A DNA stretch of 64,000 nucleotides from Gammaproteobacteria bacterium (GTDB lineage: Bacteria; Pseudomonadota; Gammaproteobacteria; Burkholderiales; Burkholderiaceae_B). Of this stretch, positions 1 to 6,233 are shown piece by piece. A model generated the notes under the pieces. It saw nothing but the letters and a program-made list of their open reading frames with translations. It ran no database searches and was not told where the DNA came from. The stretch covers positions 1 to 64,000 of the forward strand of contig JAURJT010000002.1 of assembly GCA_030832095.1 (NCBI GenBank). Reading direction: 5' to 3'. Made by a program: the position numbers and the translations under genes. How positions within the stretch are numbered: position 1 is the stretch's first letter; every line of letters begins with the position of its first letter.

Positions 1-1
1 A

Positions 2-28
2 ATCGATGCGATTCGTAATTACAAGTAA
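2..28 (+). CDS. C-terminal tail of an upstream gene, probably the TRAP binding protein DctP (partial)
   Basis: The first codons of the window read IDAIRNYK followed by TAA. Periplasmic TRAP solute-binding proteins often end in a short basic helix of this kind, and the next two genes are the matching TRAP permeases, so this is most simply the end of the dctP gene whose body lies outside the window. Only eight residues are visible, so the identification rests on context. Confidence 0.4.
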   Translation: MDAIRNYK

Positions 29-62
29 TTGCAGCAAACTCGTAGCTGATTAAAAATAAATT

Positions 63-98
63 CAAGCGCGGCACACCAGTGGCGCGCTTGTTTTTTTT
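63..98 (+). terminator. Intrinsic terminator between the probable dctP and dctQ
   Basis: A perfect 8-bp stem (CAAGCGCG / CGCGCTTG) with a 12-nt loop is followed by eight T residues. It lies 34 nt after the upstream stop codon and 12 nt before the DctQ start. In this position it would let most transcripts end after the binding protein and only a fraction continue into the permease genes, which fits the excess of binding protein over membrane subunits typical of TRAP systems. Confidence 0.8.
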
Positions 99-109
99 AG
101 AAGAACAAG

Positions 110-604
110 ATGAAAAATATTCTGCTTGCTGTTGAAAGCGTCACGACTCGGTTCTCGTTGTTTATTGCCTGCCTGATGATGGCTATTGCGGCAACTCTGG
201 GTGTGTTTCAAGTCGTGATGCGGTTCATATTAGAAATCCCCGCTGAATGGACTGAAGTGTTGATTCGCTTTAGTTTGGTGTGGATGGTGTTTATGGGTAT
301 CCCTTATGCGTTTAGGGTGGGGGCAATGGTAAGCGTTGACGTGCTGTATCGAATGGTGGGCGCGCGTGGCAAGCGGTTTTTTGATTTTGTGACGAGCGTG
401 GCTGCGTTAACTCTTGTCGCCGTCATTATTTGGTGGGGATGGGATTACTCTAATCGTGGGCGAGTGCAGACCGTCATTGGTCTTGAATCCATTTCGATGT
501 TTTGGGCGTATGTAGCTTTGCCGGTCGGAGGGCTGTTCTGTGTACCGGCGATCCTTGCAAACTTCTTTGACCCACAACGTAATGAATTGGAGAATGCGCA
601 ATGA
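110..604 (+). CDS. TRAP transporter small permease subunit, DctQ family
   Basis: Small integral membrane subunit (164 aa) of a tripartite ATP-independent periplasmic transporter, which imports an organic acid with a sodium gradient. Four hydrophobic segments are visible at about residues 15-40, 50-68, 90-110 and 125-147, the layout of the DctQ family, and the length is normal. The segment with EIPAEWTEVLIRF matches the conserved E-W/E-R region between helices 1 and 2. It sits directly after a terminator and overlaps the large permease by 4 nt (ATGA), so the two are translationally coupled. The substrate cannot be read from the permease. Confidence 0.93.
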   Translation: MKNILLAVESVTTRFSLFIACLMMAIAATLGVFQVVMRFILEIPAEWTEVLIRFSLVWMVFMGIPYAFRVGAMVSVDVLYRMVGARGKRFFDFVTSVAALTLVAVIIWWGWDYSNRGRVQTVIGLESISMFWAYVALPVGGLFCVPAILANFFDPQRNELENAQ

Positions 605-1875
605 GCTTGACCATGCTAATTACGATGTTGCTGTGTTTTCTACTCACAGTCTCTGTGGCCGTCTCAATTGGCTTGGCCGCGATTCTGGGGATACAAATTG
701 GCAACGTCAATATGCTCGTCGCAGTCAAAGAGATGTTCAACTCGTTGAACAAATTTCCGTTGGCGGCGATTCCGTTTTTTATTCTGGCTGGCAACTTAAT
801 GGAGACGGGTGGCATCTCTCGTCGCCTAGTTGAGTTTGCCAAGAGTATTGTGGGTGGTGTGCAAGGTGGCTTGCCCATGACTTGCGTGCTGACCTGCATG
901 ATTTTTGCGGCCGTGTCAGGCTCAAGCGTGGCAACGACCTTTGCAATTGGCGCCATCTTGATCCCTGCACTGGTTAAACATGGCTACCCGCCTAATTACG
1001 CCGCAGCGCTGCAGGCAACCAGTGCAGAGCTTGGGGTGATTATCCCGCCTTCGATCCCAATGATTTTGTACGGTGTCGCTGCTGAAGTATCAATTGGCGA
1101 GTTGTTTATCGCTGGTTTTGGCCCTGGCATTTTTATCGGCGTCTCTTTGATGCTGTTTGTGCATATTTACTGCCGCTTTAAAGGTTGGGGCAAAAACGAC
1201 GGTGTGGGCCGTTTGACTTTCGGACGTGCCACCATCGAGGCGGCTTGGGCGCTGTTGATGCCAGTCATTATTTTAGGTGGCATCTACGGGGGCGTGTTTA
1301 CGCCAACAGAAGCGTCTGCGGTTGCCGTGTTCTACGCCTTGCTCGTGGGTATGGTGATGTATGGCGAAATCAAATTTCGCGATATCATGCCCATCCTTAA
1401 AAAGTCGGTTGTATCCAGCGCAGTGATTATGTTCATTATCGCGAACGCTGGCTTATTCGCCTTCTTACTAACACGTGCAGGCGTGCCCGATGCCATCGGT
1501 CGCTGGCTTGAAGCCGTCTTGCAATCACCTGCGATGTTCTTACTGGGTGTCAATGCAGCGCTGTTTATCATCGGGATGTTTATCGAGACCGGTGCCGCGA
1601 TTATCGTTCTGGCTCCGATCTTGGCACCCGTTGCGATGCACTTCGGTATCGACCCCGTGCACTTTGGTTTGGTGATGGTGGTGAACTTGGCGTTAGGCAT
1701 GATCACCCCACCTTTTGGCGTGAACCTGTTTGCCGCGTGTACGGTGGCCAAACTATCACTCGATCAAGTCATCAGCCGACTATGGCCGTTAGTGGCCGTG
1801 GTGCTGTGTTGCTTGATGGTGATCACCTACGTGCCCGTGCTGTCACTGGGCTTGAGGGATTTGGTTTATCGGTAA
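601..1875 (+). CDS. TRAP transporter large permease subunit, DctM family
   Basis: Large permease (424 aa) that forms the ion-coupled transport channel of the TRAP system. About twelve hydrophobic segments span the full length. Family motifs are visible: FFILAGNLMETGGISRRLV near the N-terminus, FAAVSGSSVATTFAIG in the first half, GVFTPTEASAVAVFYAL in the middle and GMITPPFGVNLFAAC near the C-terminus. The length is typical of DctM. The start codon overlaps the dctQ stop, giving an operon with DctQ and the binding protein upstream. A 10-bp perfect hairpin follows 14 nt after the stop. Confidence 0.95.
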   Translation: MSLTMLITMLLCFLLTVSVAVSIGLAAILGIQIGNVNMLVAVKEMFNSLNKFPLAAIPFFILAGNLMETGGISRRLVEFAKSIVGGVQGGLPMTCVLTCMIFAAVSGSSVATTFAIGAILIPALVKHGYPPNYAAALQATSAELGVIIPPSIPMILYGVAAEVSIGELFIAGFGPGIFIGVSLMLFVHIYCRFKGWGKNDGVGRLTFGRATIEAAWALLMPVIILGGIYGGVFTPTEASAVAVFYALLVGMVMYGEIKFRDIMPILKKSVVSSAVIMFIIANAGLFAFLLTRAGVPDAIGRWLEAVLQSPAMFLLGVNAALFIIGMFIETGAAIIVLAPILAPVAMHFGIDPVHFGLVMVVNLALGMITPPFGVNLFAACTVAKLSLDQVISRLWPLVAVVLCCLMVITYVPVLSLGLRDLVYR

Positions 1876-1889
1876 GGGGTGTGAGCTTG

Positions 1890-1917
1890 CCGCGCACTCT
1901 TTGAGTAGAGTGCGCGG
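1890..1917 (+). terminator. Strong hairpin after dctM, probable transcript end
   Basis: A perfect 10-bp GC-rich inverted repeat (CCGCGCACTC / GAGTGCGCGG) with an 8-nt loop starts 14 nt after the dctM stop. There is no T tract behind it, so it may act as a 3' end stabiliser or a bidirectional structure rather than a classic intrinsic terminator. Confidence 0.5.
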
Positions 1918-1942
1918 TTAGCGGATAATTCCCGTACGGTAA

Positions 1943-2104
1943 ATTAAATCGGTTGTTTGCCAAAATTTTACTAAACAAGTGCTGCGTGTGATTGATGCCT
2001 TGGGTGGCGAGCTTGCGATAAAAGGGCTGCCCGCGGCAATGACAGCCCCAACAGCACAAGGAAACGATCCTGGTTCTGTCAGTATTTGCCGTTTAGACTT
2101 CTGA
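1943..2104 (+). pseudogene. Decayed 3' fragment of a small HTH antitoxin-like regulator
   Basis: One frame stays open for 53 codons between stop codons and contains QVLRVIDALGGELAIKG, which resembles the C-terminal end of HigA/HipB-type HTH antitoxins (usually a leucine-rich helix, then 'ALG.EL.').  There is no start codon in frame and the HTH itself is missing, so this looks like the 3' remnant of a lost regulator. It lies between the TRAP operon and a complete hipBA-like pair, in keeping with turnover of such modules here. The call rests on a short similarity judged by eye. Confidence 0.35.
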
Positions 2105-2370
2105 AATTTGAGTCGTACGCCGGCTGCCCAGCCGGCTGATCGTCGGCAAAGAGGTCACTAGTTCGAAACCAAAGAGCCGCTAACCAGGTCGTACCAAGTA
2201 AATTTTCATTATTCATGCAAGCTTTAAGTATAAAAACGATCATAAATGCAAAATTTCGTTAATAAATTGATGTTTTTGTTAGAAAACGATAATTTTTATT
2301 CAGATTAAAGATATTTCTTTAATCGAGTACGGTTGGCTCGCTCTATGCGTGAGCATGGTTAAAGAAGAAT

Positions 2371-2417
2371 TTGACCTTCAGTATCATCTTTGTATATCTT
2401 TTAAGATCTATTATAAT
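2371..2417 (+). promoter_or_regulatory. Candidate promoters of the hipBA-like operon
   Basis: Two overlapping sigma-70-like promoters can be drawn. One uses TTGACC (2371-2376), 16 bp and TATATC (2393-2398). The other uses TTGTAT (2390-2395), 16 bp and a consensus TATAAT (2412-2417). The second -10 box lies between the arms of the palindromic operator described separately, so a bound repressor would block it. Confidence 0.5.
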
Positions 2418-2441
2418 AATTAAACTAACTAATAGATCTTA
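2402..2441. promoter_or_regulatory. Palindromic operator upstream of hipB
   Basis: Two perfect 12-bp inverted arms, TAAGATCTATTA (2402-2413) and TAATAGATCTTA (2430-2441), are separated by 16 bp. They end 13 nt before the chosen hipB start and enclose the TATAAT box. HipB-type antitoxins repress their own operon by binding palindromes at the promoter, so this is the expected place for an autoregulatory site. Binding itself is inferred. Confidence 0.65.
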
Positions 2442-2454
2442 CAAAATCTACAAT

Positions 2455-2763
2455 ATGATATTCGAACTTCTGAGCTTAGGCGAAATCGCTGCAGATATTG
2501 GCAAAAACATGCGTCTCGCGCGTGCTGCCCGCGGGTTGCGTCAAGAAGACTTGGCCGCGTCTAGCGGGGCAAGCCTGCAGGCAATCAAAAATCTTGAAGG
2601 TGGCGGCAAAGTCGAATTCATGACTTTTTTACGCGTTGCTAAAGCCCTGAACCTCGATAAAGACATCTGGTCAAGCTGTTTGCCTAAGCCCAAATCCTTG
2701 GATGAGTTGTCGCGCATCGAGTCGGCGCGTTCTGAGCAGACGCGTGTCAGGGTCGCGCGATGA
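2455..2763 (+). CDS. hipB: HipB-like HTH antitoxin/repressor
   Basis: Small DNA-binding protein (102 aa from the ATG at 2455) expected to neutralise the HipA kinase downstream and repress the operon. A Cro/C1-type helix-turn-helix is visible at about residues 15-68: NMRLARAARGLRQEDLA, then SGASLQAIKNLEGG as turn and recognition helix. A TTG-initiated extension back to 2371 is possible but would run through the promoter and operator palindrome, and its sequence is not HTH-like, so it is rejected. The stop overlaps the hipA start by 4 nt (ATGA). The C-terminal tail is rich in Arg and Ser, plausibly the part that contacts HipA. Confidence 0.8.
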   Translation: MIFELLSLGEIAADIGKNMRLARAARGLRQEDLAASSGASLQAIKNLEGGGKVEFMTFLRVAKALNLDKDIWSSCLPKPKSLDELSRIESARSEQTRVRVAR

Positions 2764-4049
2764 AAAAACCTCAACTAGATTTCACTAAACAACGCATTCA
2801 GATAGCCTTAGATTTTGGTGGTCTGACGCCACCACACATTCTTGGTGAATGTATGTGGGTTGTCAGCGAGCGACGCGCAGCCTTTGAATGGAGCAAGCAA
2901 GCTATCTCATCGGGGCTAAATGTCTCGCCTTTTAAGTTACCGCTTGCGCTCGGTGTGCACTTTGCTGAGTGGACCCCTTTTGATGGGCTTCACGGTTTGT
3001 TTTCTGATTCAATTCCGGATGGTTTTGGACTTAGGCTCATGAATAAGGGGTTGGCAAGTGCGGGCTATGCGCTCGGTGAGGTGAGCCCGTTACATAGGTT
3101 GGCGTGGGTGGGCTCTCGGGGCGTCGGGGCGCTAACTTACACGCCGATCATTGACGGTGGCTCTGCCCAAGACTTGATGGATATTTCTGTCGTGGCAATG
3201 CATGCCGCAAACGCGCAAGTCGAGGCCTTTGCAGAGATACCCCGATCAGTCATTAGAGCCGGCGGCTCGGCGTTGGGTGCACGCCCTAAATTTTGGGCAG
3301 CAATCAGCCCAGAGCGACAGCGCGTGATTCTTAGCGATGCCGCTAATACCTCCGAGGGGTTTGAGGCATGTCTACTAAAATTCGCCCCAGCAAAGGGTGA
3401 CGAATTCGAACCCTATTTTGAAGCGGCGTGTTTAAAACTTGCTGCTGAGCACGGGGTGAACGCTGCACGAGGCGAGTTACTGCTACACGCGAGCGGGGCG
3501 GCTTTAGCTGTGCACCGCTTTGACCGCGGGCCAGATGGCGCAAGGCTGCACACGCAAAGTGTCGCAGCGATGCTAGGCTTGGATTTTCGCAACGCTAATA
3601 TGGATTACACCGCGTTTGCTCAGTTGGTTAAACAATTGGCCGGTGAAGCTGAATTAGAAGTGCTCTATCGGCAGGTGTGTTTCAACGTGGCCATGTCTAT
3701 GCGCGATGATCACACCAAGAACTTTGCTTTTTGCATGAATAGTGCGGGCACTTGGCACCTGTCACCGGCCTTTGACTTGTGCCCCTCGGTAGGCCTCGGG
3801 TACACACAAGAGCACACCATGACGCTCAACGGTAAAGGCACCAACATATCTAGAGACGATTTGTTTACCTTTGCAGACTCGTTAGGGCTGAGCCAGCAAT
3901 TGGCAAGCGAGTGCTTGGATCAGGCACGCGCTGCTGCCTCAAAGTTTGAAAAAGAGGCGCTGTCTTTAGGCGCCCCAAAGTCACCTACCCAAACCTGGGT
4001 GAGTCGCTTTAAGCGGATAGATAAAGAGTTGGCGCAGGTGATGGTTTGA
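2760..4049 (+). CDS. hipA: HipA-like serine/threonine kinase toxin
   Basis: Protein kinase of the HipA family (429 aa, normal length). In characterised HipA toxins this fold phosphorylates glutamyl-tRNA synthetase and causes growth arrest and persistence; the target here is unknown. Visible features are an N-terminal HipA subdomain (LFSDSIPDGFGLRLM near residue 80, the usual 'SLPDGWG' region), the nucleotide-binding GGSALGARPKFW near residue 168, the catalytic MRDDHTKNFAF near residue 316 and the metal-binding LSPAFDLCPS near residue 340. All key acidic residues are present, so the kinase looks intact. It forms an operon with the HTH gene before it. Serine autophosphorylation sites cannot be assigned by eye. 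Confidence 0.9.
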   Translation: MKKPQLDFTKQRIQIALDFGGLTPPHILGECMWVVSERRAAFEWSKQAISSGLNVSPFKLPLALGVHFAEWTPFDGLHGLFSDSIPDGFGLRLMNKGLASAGYALGEVSPLHRLAWVGSRGVGALTYTPIIDGGSAQDLMDISVVAMHAANAQVEAFAEIPRSVIRAGGSALGARPKFWAAISPERQRVILSDAANTSEGFEACLLKFAPAKGDEFEPYFEAACLKLAAEHGVNAARGELLLHASGAALAVHRFDRGPDGARLHTQSVAAMLGLDFRNANMDYTAFAQLVKQLAGEAELEVLYRQVCFNVAMSMRDDHTKNFAFCMNSAGTWHLSPAFDLCPSVGLGYTQEHTMTLNGKGTNISRDDLFTFADSLGLSQQLASECLDQARAAASKFEKEALSLGAPKSPTQTWVSRFKRIDKELAQVMV

Positions 4050-4075
4050 TCCACCGCATGTAAAGCGAAATCTCG

Positions 4076-4294
4076 GTGAACATAATTACGTTACAAGCAG
4101 GCAAACGAGGCGGAAAGCTTTGCATACGAGGGCTTCGCATTACGGTCTATGACGTACTCGCATTACTTGCTGAGGGCGTTAGCTCGCAAGAGATTCTTGA
4201 AGATTTTCCAGAGCTTGAATTGACCGATATCTTGGCTGTTTTATCGTTTGCTGCCGACCGAGAGCGCAGAGTTCATGTGATCGCGGTTGAATGA
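4076..4294 (+). CDS. DUF433 family protein, antitoxin-like
   Basis: Short winged-helix-like protein (72 aa) of the DUF433 family, recognisable by GGKLCIRGLRITVYDVLALL followed by EGVSSQEILEDFPELELTDI. Family members are usually encoded beside a PIN-like DUF5615 protein and are taken to be VapB-like antitoxins. No such partner is seen; the next gene is an MNT nucleotidyltransferase. The start is GTG at 4076, 26 nt after hipA, with no strong ribosome-binding site, so it may be read as a tail of the hipBA transcript. The function is inferred from family context only. Confidence 0.8.
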   Translation: MNIITLQAGKRGGKLCIRGLRITVYDVLALLAEGVSSQEILEDFPELELTDILAVLSFAADRERRVHVIAVE

Positions 4295-4304
4295 TGAAGA
4301 TGAA

Positions 4305-4595
4305 ATGAAACCCTCAGAAGCCCTTGCAGCCCATCGAAAGCAAATCCGCGCGATCGTCTCTGCGCATCATGCCAGCAACGCACGGGTGTTTGGCTCTGTG
4401 GCTGCTGGCACTGACACTGAAACCAGTGATTTAGATATTTTAATTGACCCTATGCTAGAAATGACGTTGTTCGACATCGGGGCGATCCGTTTCAAGCTGA
4501 AACAACTGCTTGGTGTTTCGGTTGATGTCTTAACGCCAAGAGCCTTGCCTGAAAAGTGCAGGCAGTCGGTGATCGAAGCCGCTTTACCGATATGA
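4305..4595 (+). CDS. MNT-type nucleotidyltransferase antitoxin (MntA-like), orphan
   Basis: Minimal nucleotidyltransferase (96 aa from ATG 4305; a TTG at 4287 would add six residues and overlap the DUF433 gene). The catalytic signature is intact: VFGSVAAGTDTETSDLDILI contains the GS...S-D-x-D motif and SVDVL supplies the third acidic residue. In HEPN-MNT modules such proteins AMPylate and silence a HEPN toxin. Here no HEPN gene follows; the next gene is convergent. It is therefore an orphan antitoxin, or acts on the HEPN protein encoded 1.2 kb away, which already has its own MNT partner. Confidence 0.85.
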   Translation: MKPSEALAAHRKQIRAIVSAHHASNARVFGSVAAGTDTETSDLDILIDPMLEMTLFDIGAIRFKLKQLLGVSVDVLTPRALPEKCRQSVIEAALPI

Positions 4596-4602
4596 GCACA
4601 GG

Positions 4603-4800
4603 CTAAACAGCCTTGGCGCGTTCGATCGCCACAGGATAAGCACCGGTAACCTTCCCATCTAGCAGAACAACCTTGACCGCTGTGCCATCTGCCGCATAAC
4701 TAATGTGAGTGCACCAGCCTTGTGAAACTTCGCGATGGATTGGCTTATCAGACAGGCGGACAACAAGGATATCGTCCCCATCGTAGTATGTTGCTCGCAT
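4603..4800 (-). CDS. DUF2283 family protein
   Basis: Small protein (65 aa) of the DUF2283 family: it opens with MRATYYDGDDILVVRLSDKP, the family's usual 'YD...D.LYI.L' start, and continues with a two-strand DGTAVKVVLLDG segment. Family members are commonly paired with DUF4258 proteins and suspected to be antitoxins. A full-strength Shine-Dalgarno sequence (AAGGAGG) lies 5 nt before the ATG, which is stronger than for its neighbours. No DUF4258 partner is visible; the gene upstream on this strand is an unrelated truncated unknown. It converges on the MNT gene with 7 nt between the stops. Confidence 0.75.
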   Translation of the reverse strand: MRATYYDGDDILVVRLSDKPIHREVSQGWCTHISYAADGTAVKVVLLDGKVTGAYPVAIERAKAV

Positions 4801-4844
4801 GTTGACCTCCTTATGTTACTGAAAAATAAAGCGTCATTGCGACG

Positions 4845-5243
4845 CTAACTGCTCGAACTGGTTGCGTACTCATCGGGGCACTTTACAACGGCTGTAACTC
4901 TTAGTTTGCCAGCGCGTGTCACAACCGAGATACGAATGCGGTTTTCTTCGAAATAGTGCGAACGCATGTCGTCAAGCAGTTCTTCAGGGAAGCTACCGCG
5001 GCGTTCGCCAGTCGTATTGTCCAAGTCGCGCAAAATAAAGCTCAATTTGTCGTCGTCAATTTCACCGATTCTGCCGTCTAAGACACCAATCTCTTCTTGT
5101 TTAAGTAGACGGAGGCTGTTTGAGACTTTCGCTCTTGATTTTCGTGTGAGGGTGTAATGATTTCCGTTGAGCCAGTCACCACTGATCTCGACCGAAGTGA
5201 TAGCGCCATGGCAGGGTGGAGTCAAAGAAAGAGTTGCCCGCAA
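4845..5243 (-). CDS. Hypothetical protein, probably 5'-truncated
   Basis: I do not recognise this protein. From a TTG at 5243 it gives 132 aa, but the same frame stays open upstream to a stop at 5343-5345, reads like coding sequence (a segment VNFRSASTDDTLETGDD) and offers no ATG or GTG. This suggests that the natural N-terminus has been lost or that the start is atypical. The visible part is mixed alpha/beta, with a repeated style of beta strands (VLDGRIGEIDDDKLSFILRD) and a Ser-rich end. It lies 44 nt upstream of the DUF2283 gene on the same strand and may have been its partner. Confidence 0.5.
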   Translation of the reverse strand: MRATLSLTPPCHGAITSVEISGDWLNGNHYTLTRKSRAKVSNSLRLLKQEEIGVLDGRIGEIDDDKLSFILRDLDNTTGERRGSFPEELLDDMRSHYFEENRIRISVVTRAGKLRVTAVVKCPDEYATSSSS

Positions 5244-5465
5244 AATCGCTTCTGTCTTTGTATCATCCCCAGTTTCTAAAGTGTCATCTGTTGACGCCGA
5301 TCGAAAATTGACTTTAATGTTTGGATTTAAAGAGGCACACCATTAATAAATTTCGAGGCAAAAGAAATCGGTTGGCAACCAGACCTTGAGGCCTTAAAAT
5401 GTTTCAGTGATATCTTGTCTTTTGGGTAACAAAACTAGTTAATTTTCTCAACTGTAGAGTCATTC

Positions 5466-5816
5466 ATGCCTGTTGTAAGCATCGATCCAATAACTAGAGG
5501 CGCCGCCAACGCGTTTTGGGACAAGCTTGGTCTGCATTTTGAAGTTAGTCGAGCGTTTTTATTTGGTAGTCGGGCACGAAACACCCATACCGATGAGAGT
5601 GATGCCGATATTGCGATAGTCCTACGTGGTGTAGTTGGTAAATTTATTGAAACAAAGTTTGCCATGGATGATTTGGCTTACGAGGTGTTGTTGGATACTG
5701 GTATTCGAATTCAGCCTTTGCCGATTTGGCAGGAAGAGTGGGACCATCCCGAATTTTATTCAAATCCGCGTTTGATTCACAATATCAAAAAAGACGGGAT
5801 CCAACTTGACCGCTAA
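5466..5816 (+). CDS. MNT nucleotidyltransferase of an MNT-HEPN module
   Basis: Nucleotidyltransferase-fold protein (116 aa) with an intact signature: AFLFGSRARNTHTDESDADI contains GSR and the S-D-x-D pair, and a later acidic residue sits in LLDTGIRIQPLPIW. It differs from the MNT protein 1.2 kb upstream in length and sequence, so the two are not a recent duplication. Its stop overlaps the start of the HEPN gene by 11 nt, the tight coupling usual for antitoxin and toxin. In studied modules the MNT protein adds AMP to a HEPN tyrosine; that activity is inferred here. Confidence 0.85.
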   Translation: MPVVSIDPITRGAANAFWDKLGLHFEVSRAFLFGSRARNTHTDESDADIAIVLRGVVGKFIETKFAMDDLAYEVLLDTGIRIQPLPIWQEEWDHPEFYSNPRLIHNIKKDGIQLDR

Positions 5817-6189
5817 TGAGCTTTTTAACAAAGCTGCCACGGCGTTAAACTCAGCCCAACTGCTATTCCAATCAGGTGACTTTGACGGTGCGTGCAATCG
5901 TGCGTACTACGCAATGTTTGATGCAGCACGGGCGGCGCTGCTTGTTGCGGATGGTGATGACGGCGTTTTAGCAATCAAGACGCACAGTGGATTGATTTCA
6001 ACGTTTAGCCTTCGACTAGTCAAATCTGGCAAGGTCAGTCTTGAGTTAGGTAAGTCGTTCAATAAAGTAGAAGATCTTCGCTTGATTGCTGATTACAAGG
6101 GCGATCCGGTTGAGACGGAACAAGCGCAGTGGGCTGTAGCTCAAGCTAGAAGTTTTGTTGAGGCGCTAAGAGCATTATCAGCAATTTGA
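5806..6189 (+). CDS. HEPN domain protein (UPF0332-like), partner of the MNT gene
   Basis: All-helical HEPN protein (127 aa) starting at TTG 5806; no ATG lies near the N-terminus. The family hallmark FDGACNRAYYAMFDAARA is at about residues 25-42 and a second conserved part KTHSGLISTF at about 64-73. The canonical RX4-6H ribonuclease motif of toxic HEPN proteins is not obvious: the Arg before YYAMF is not followed by His at the right spacing. The protein could thus be a non-nucleolytic nucleotide-binding HEPN protein rather than an RNase. It is coupled to the MNT gene by overlap. It ends the accessory patch; the next gene converges. Confidence 0.8.
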   Translation: MTANELFNKAATALNSAQLLFQSGDFDGACNRAYYAMFDAARAALLVADGDDGVLAIKTHSGLISTFSLRLVKSGKVSLELGKSFNKVEDLRLIADYKGDPVETEQAQWAVAQARSFVEALRALSAI

Positions 6190-6233
6190 TCCGCAATGCT
6201 GGCGCTCGCCCAGCTAACTTACCAAATTCTTCG

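Larger units (their letters stand above)
2105..2454. other. AT-rich gene-free stretch before hipB
   Basis: No gene is seen in this part of the 579-bp gap between dctM and hipB. It holds a tight inverted repeat (GCCGGCTG / CAGCCGGC, 2119-2136), a 9-bp perfect hairpin with a 4-nt loop (GATTAAAGA / TCTTTAATC, 2303-2324), two copies of AAAACGAT, and the hipB promoter and operator. From about 2200 the base composition is clearly richer in A+T than the flanking genes, as is usual at the edge of acquired DNA. Confidence 0.6.

Noticed and set aside
2371-2454. N-terminal extension of the HTH antitoxin
   Set aside because: It would run through the promoter and the palindromic operator, and its Ile/Lys-rich sequence does not fit the family.
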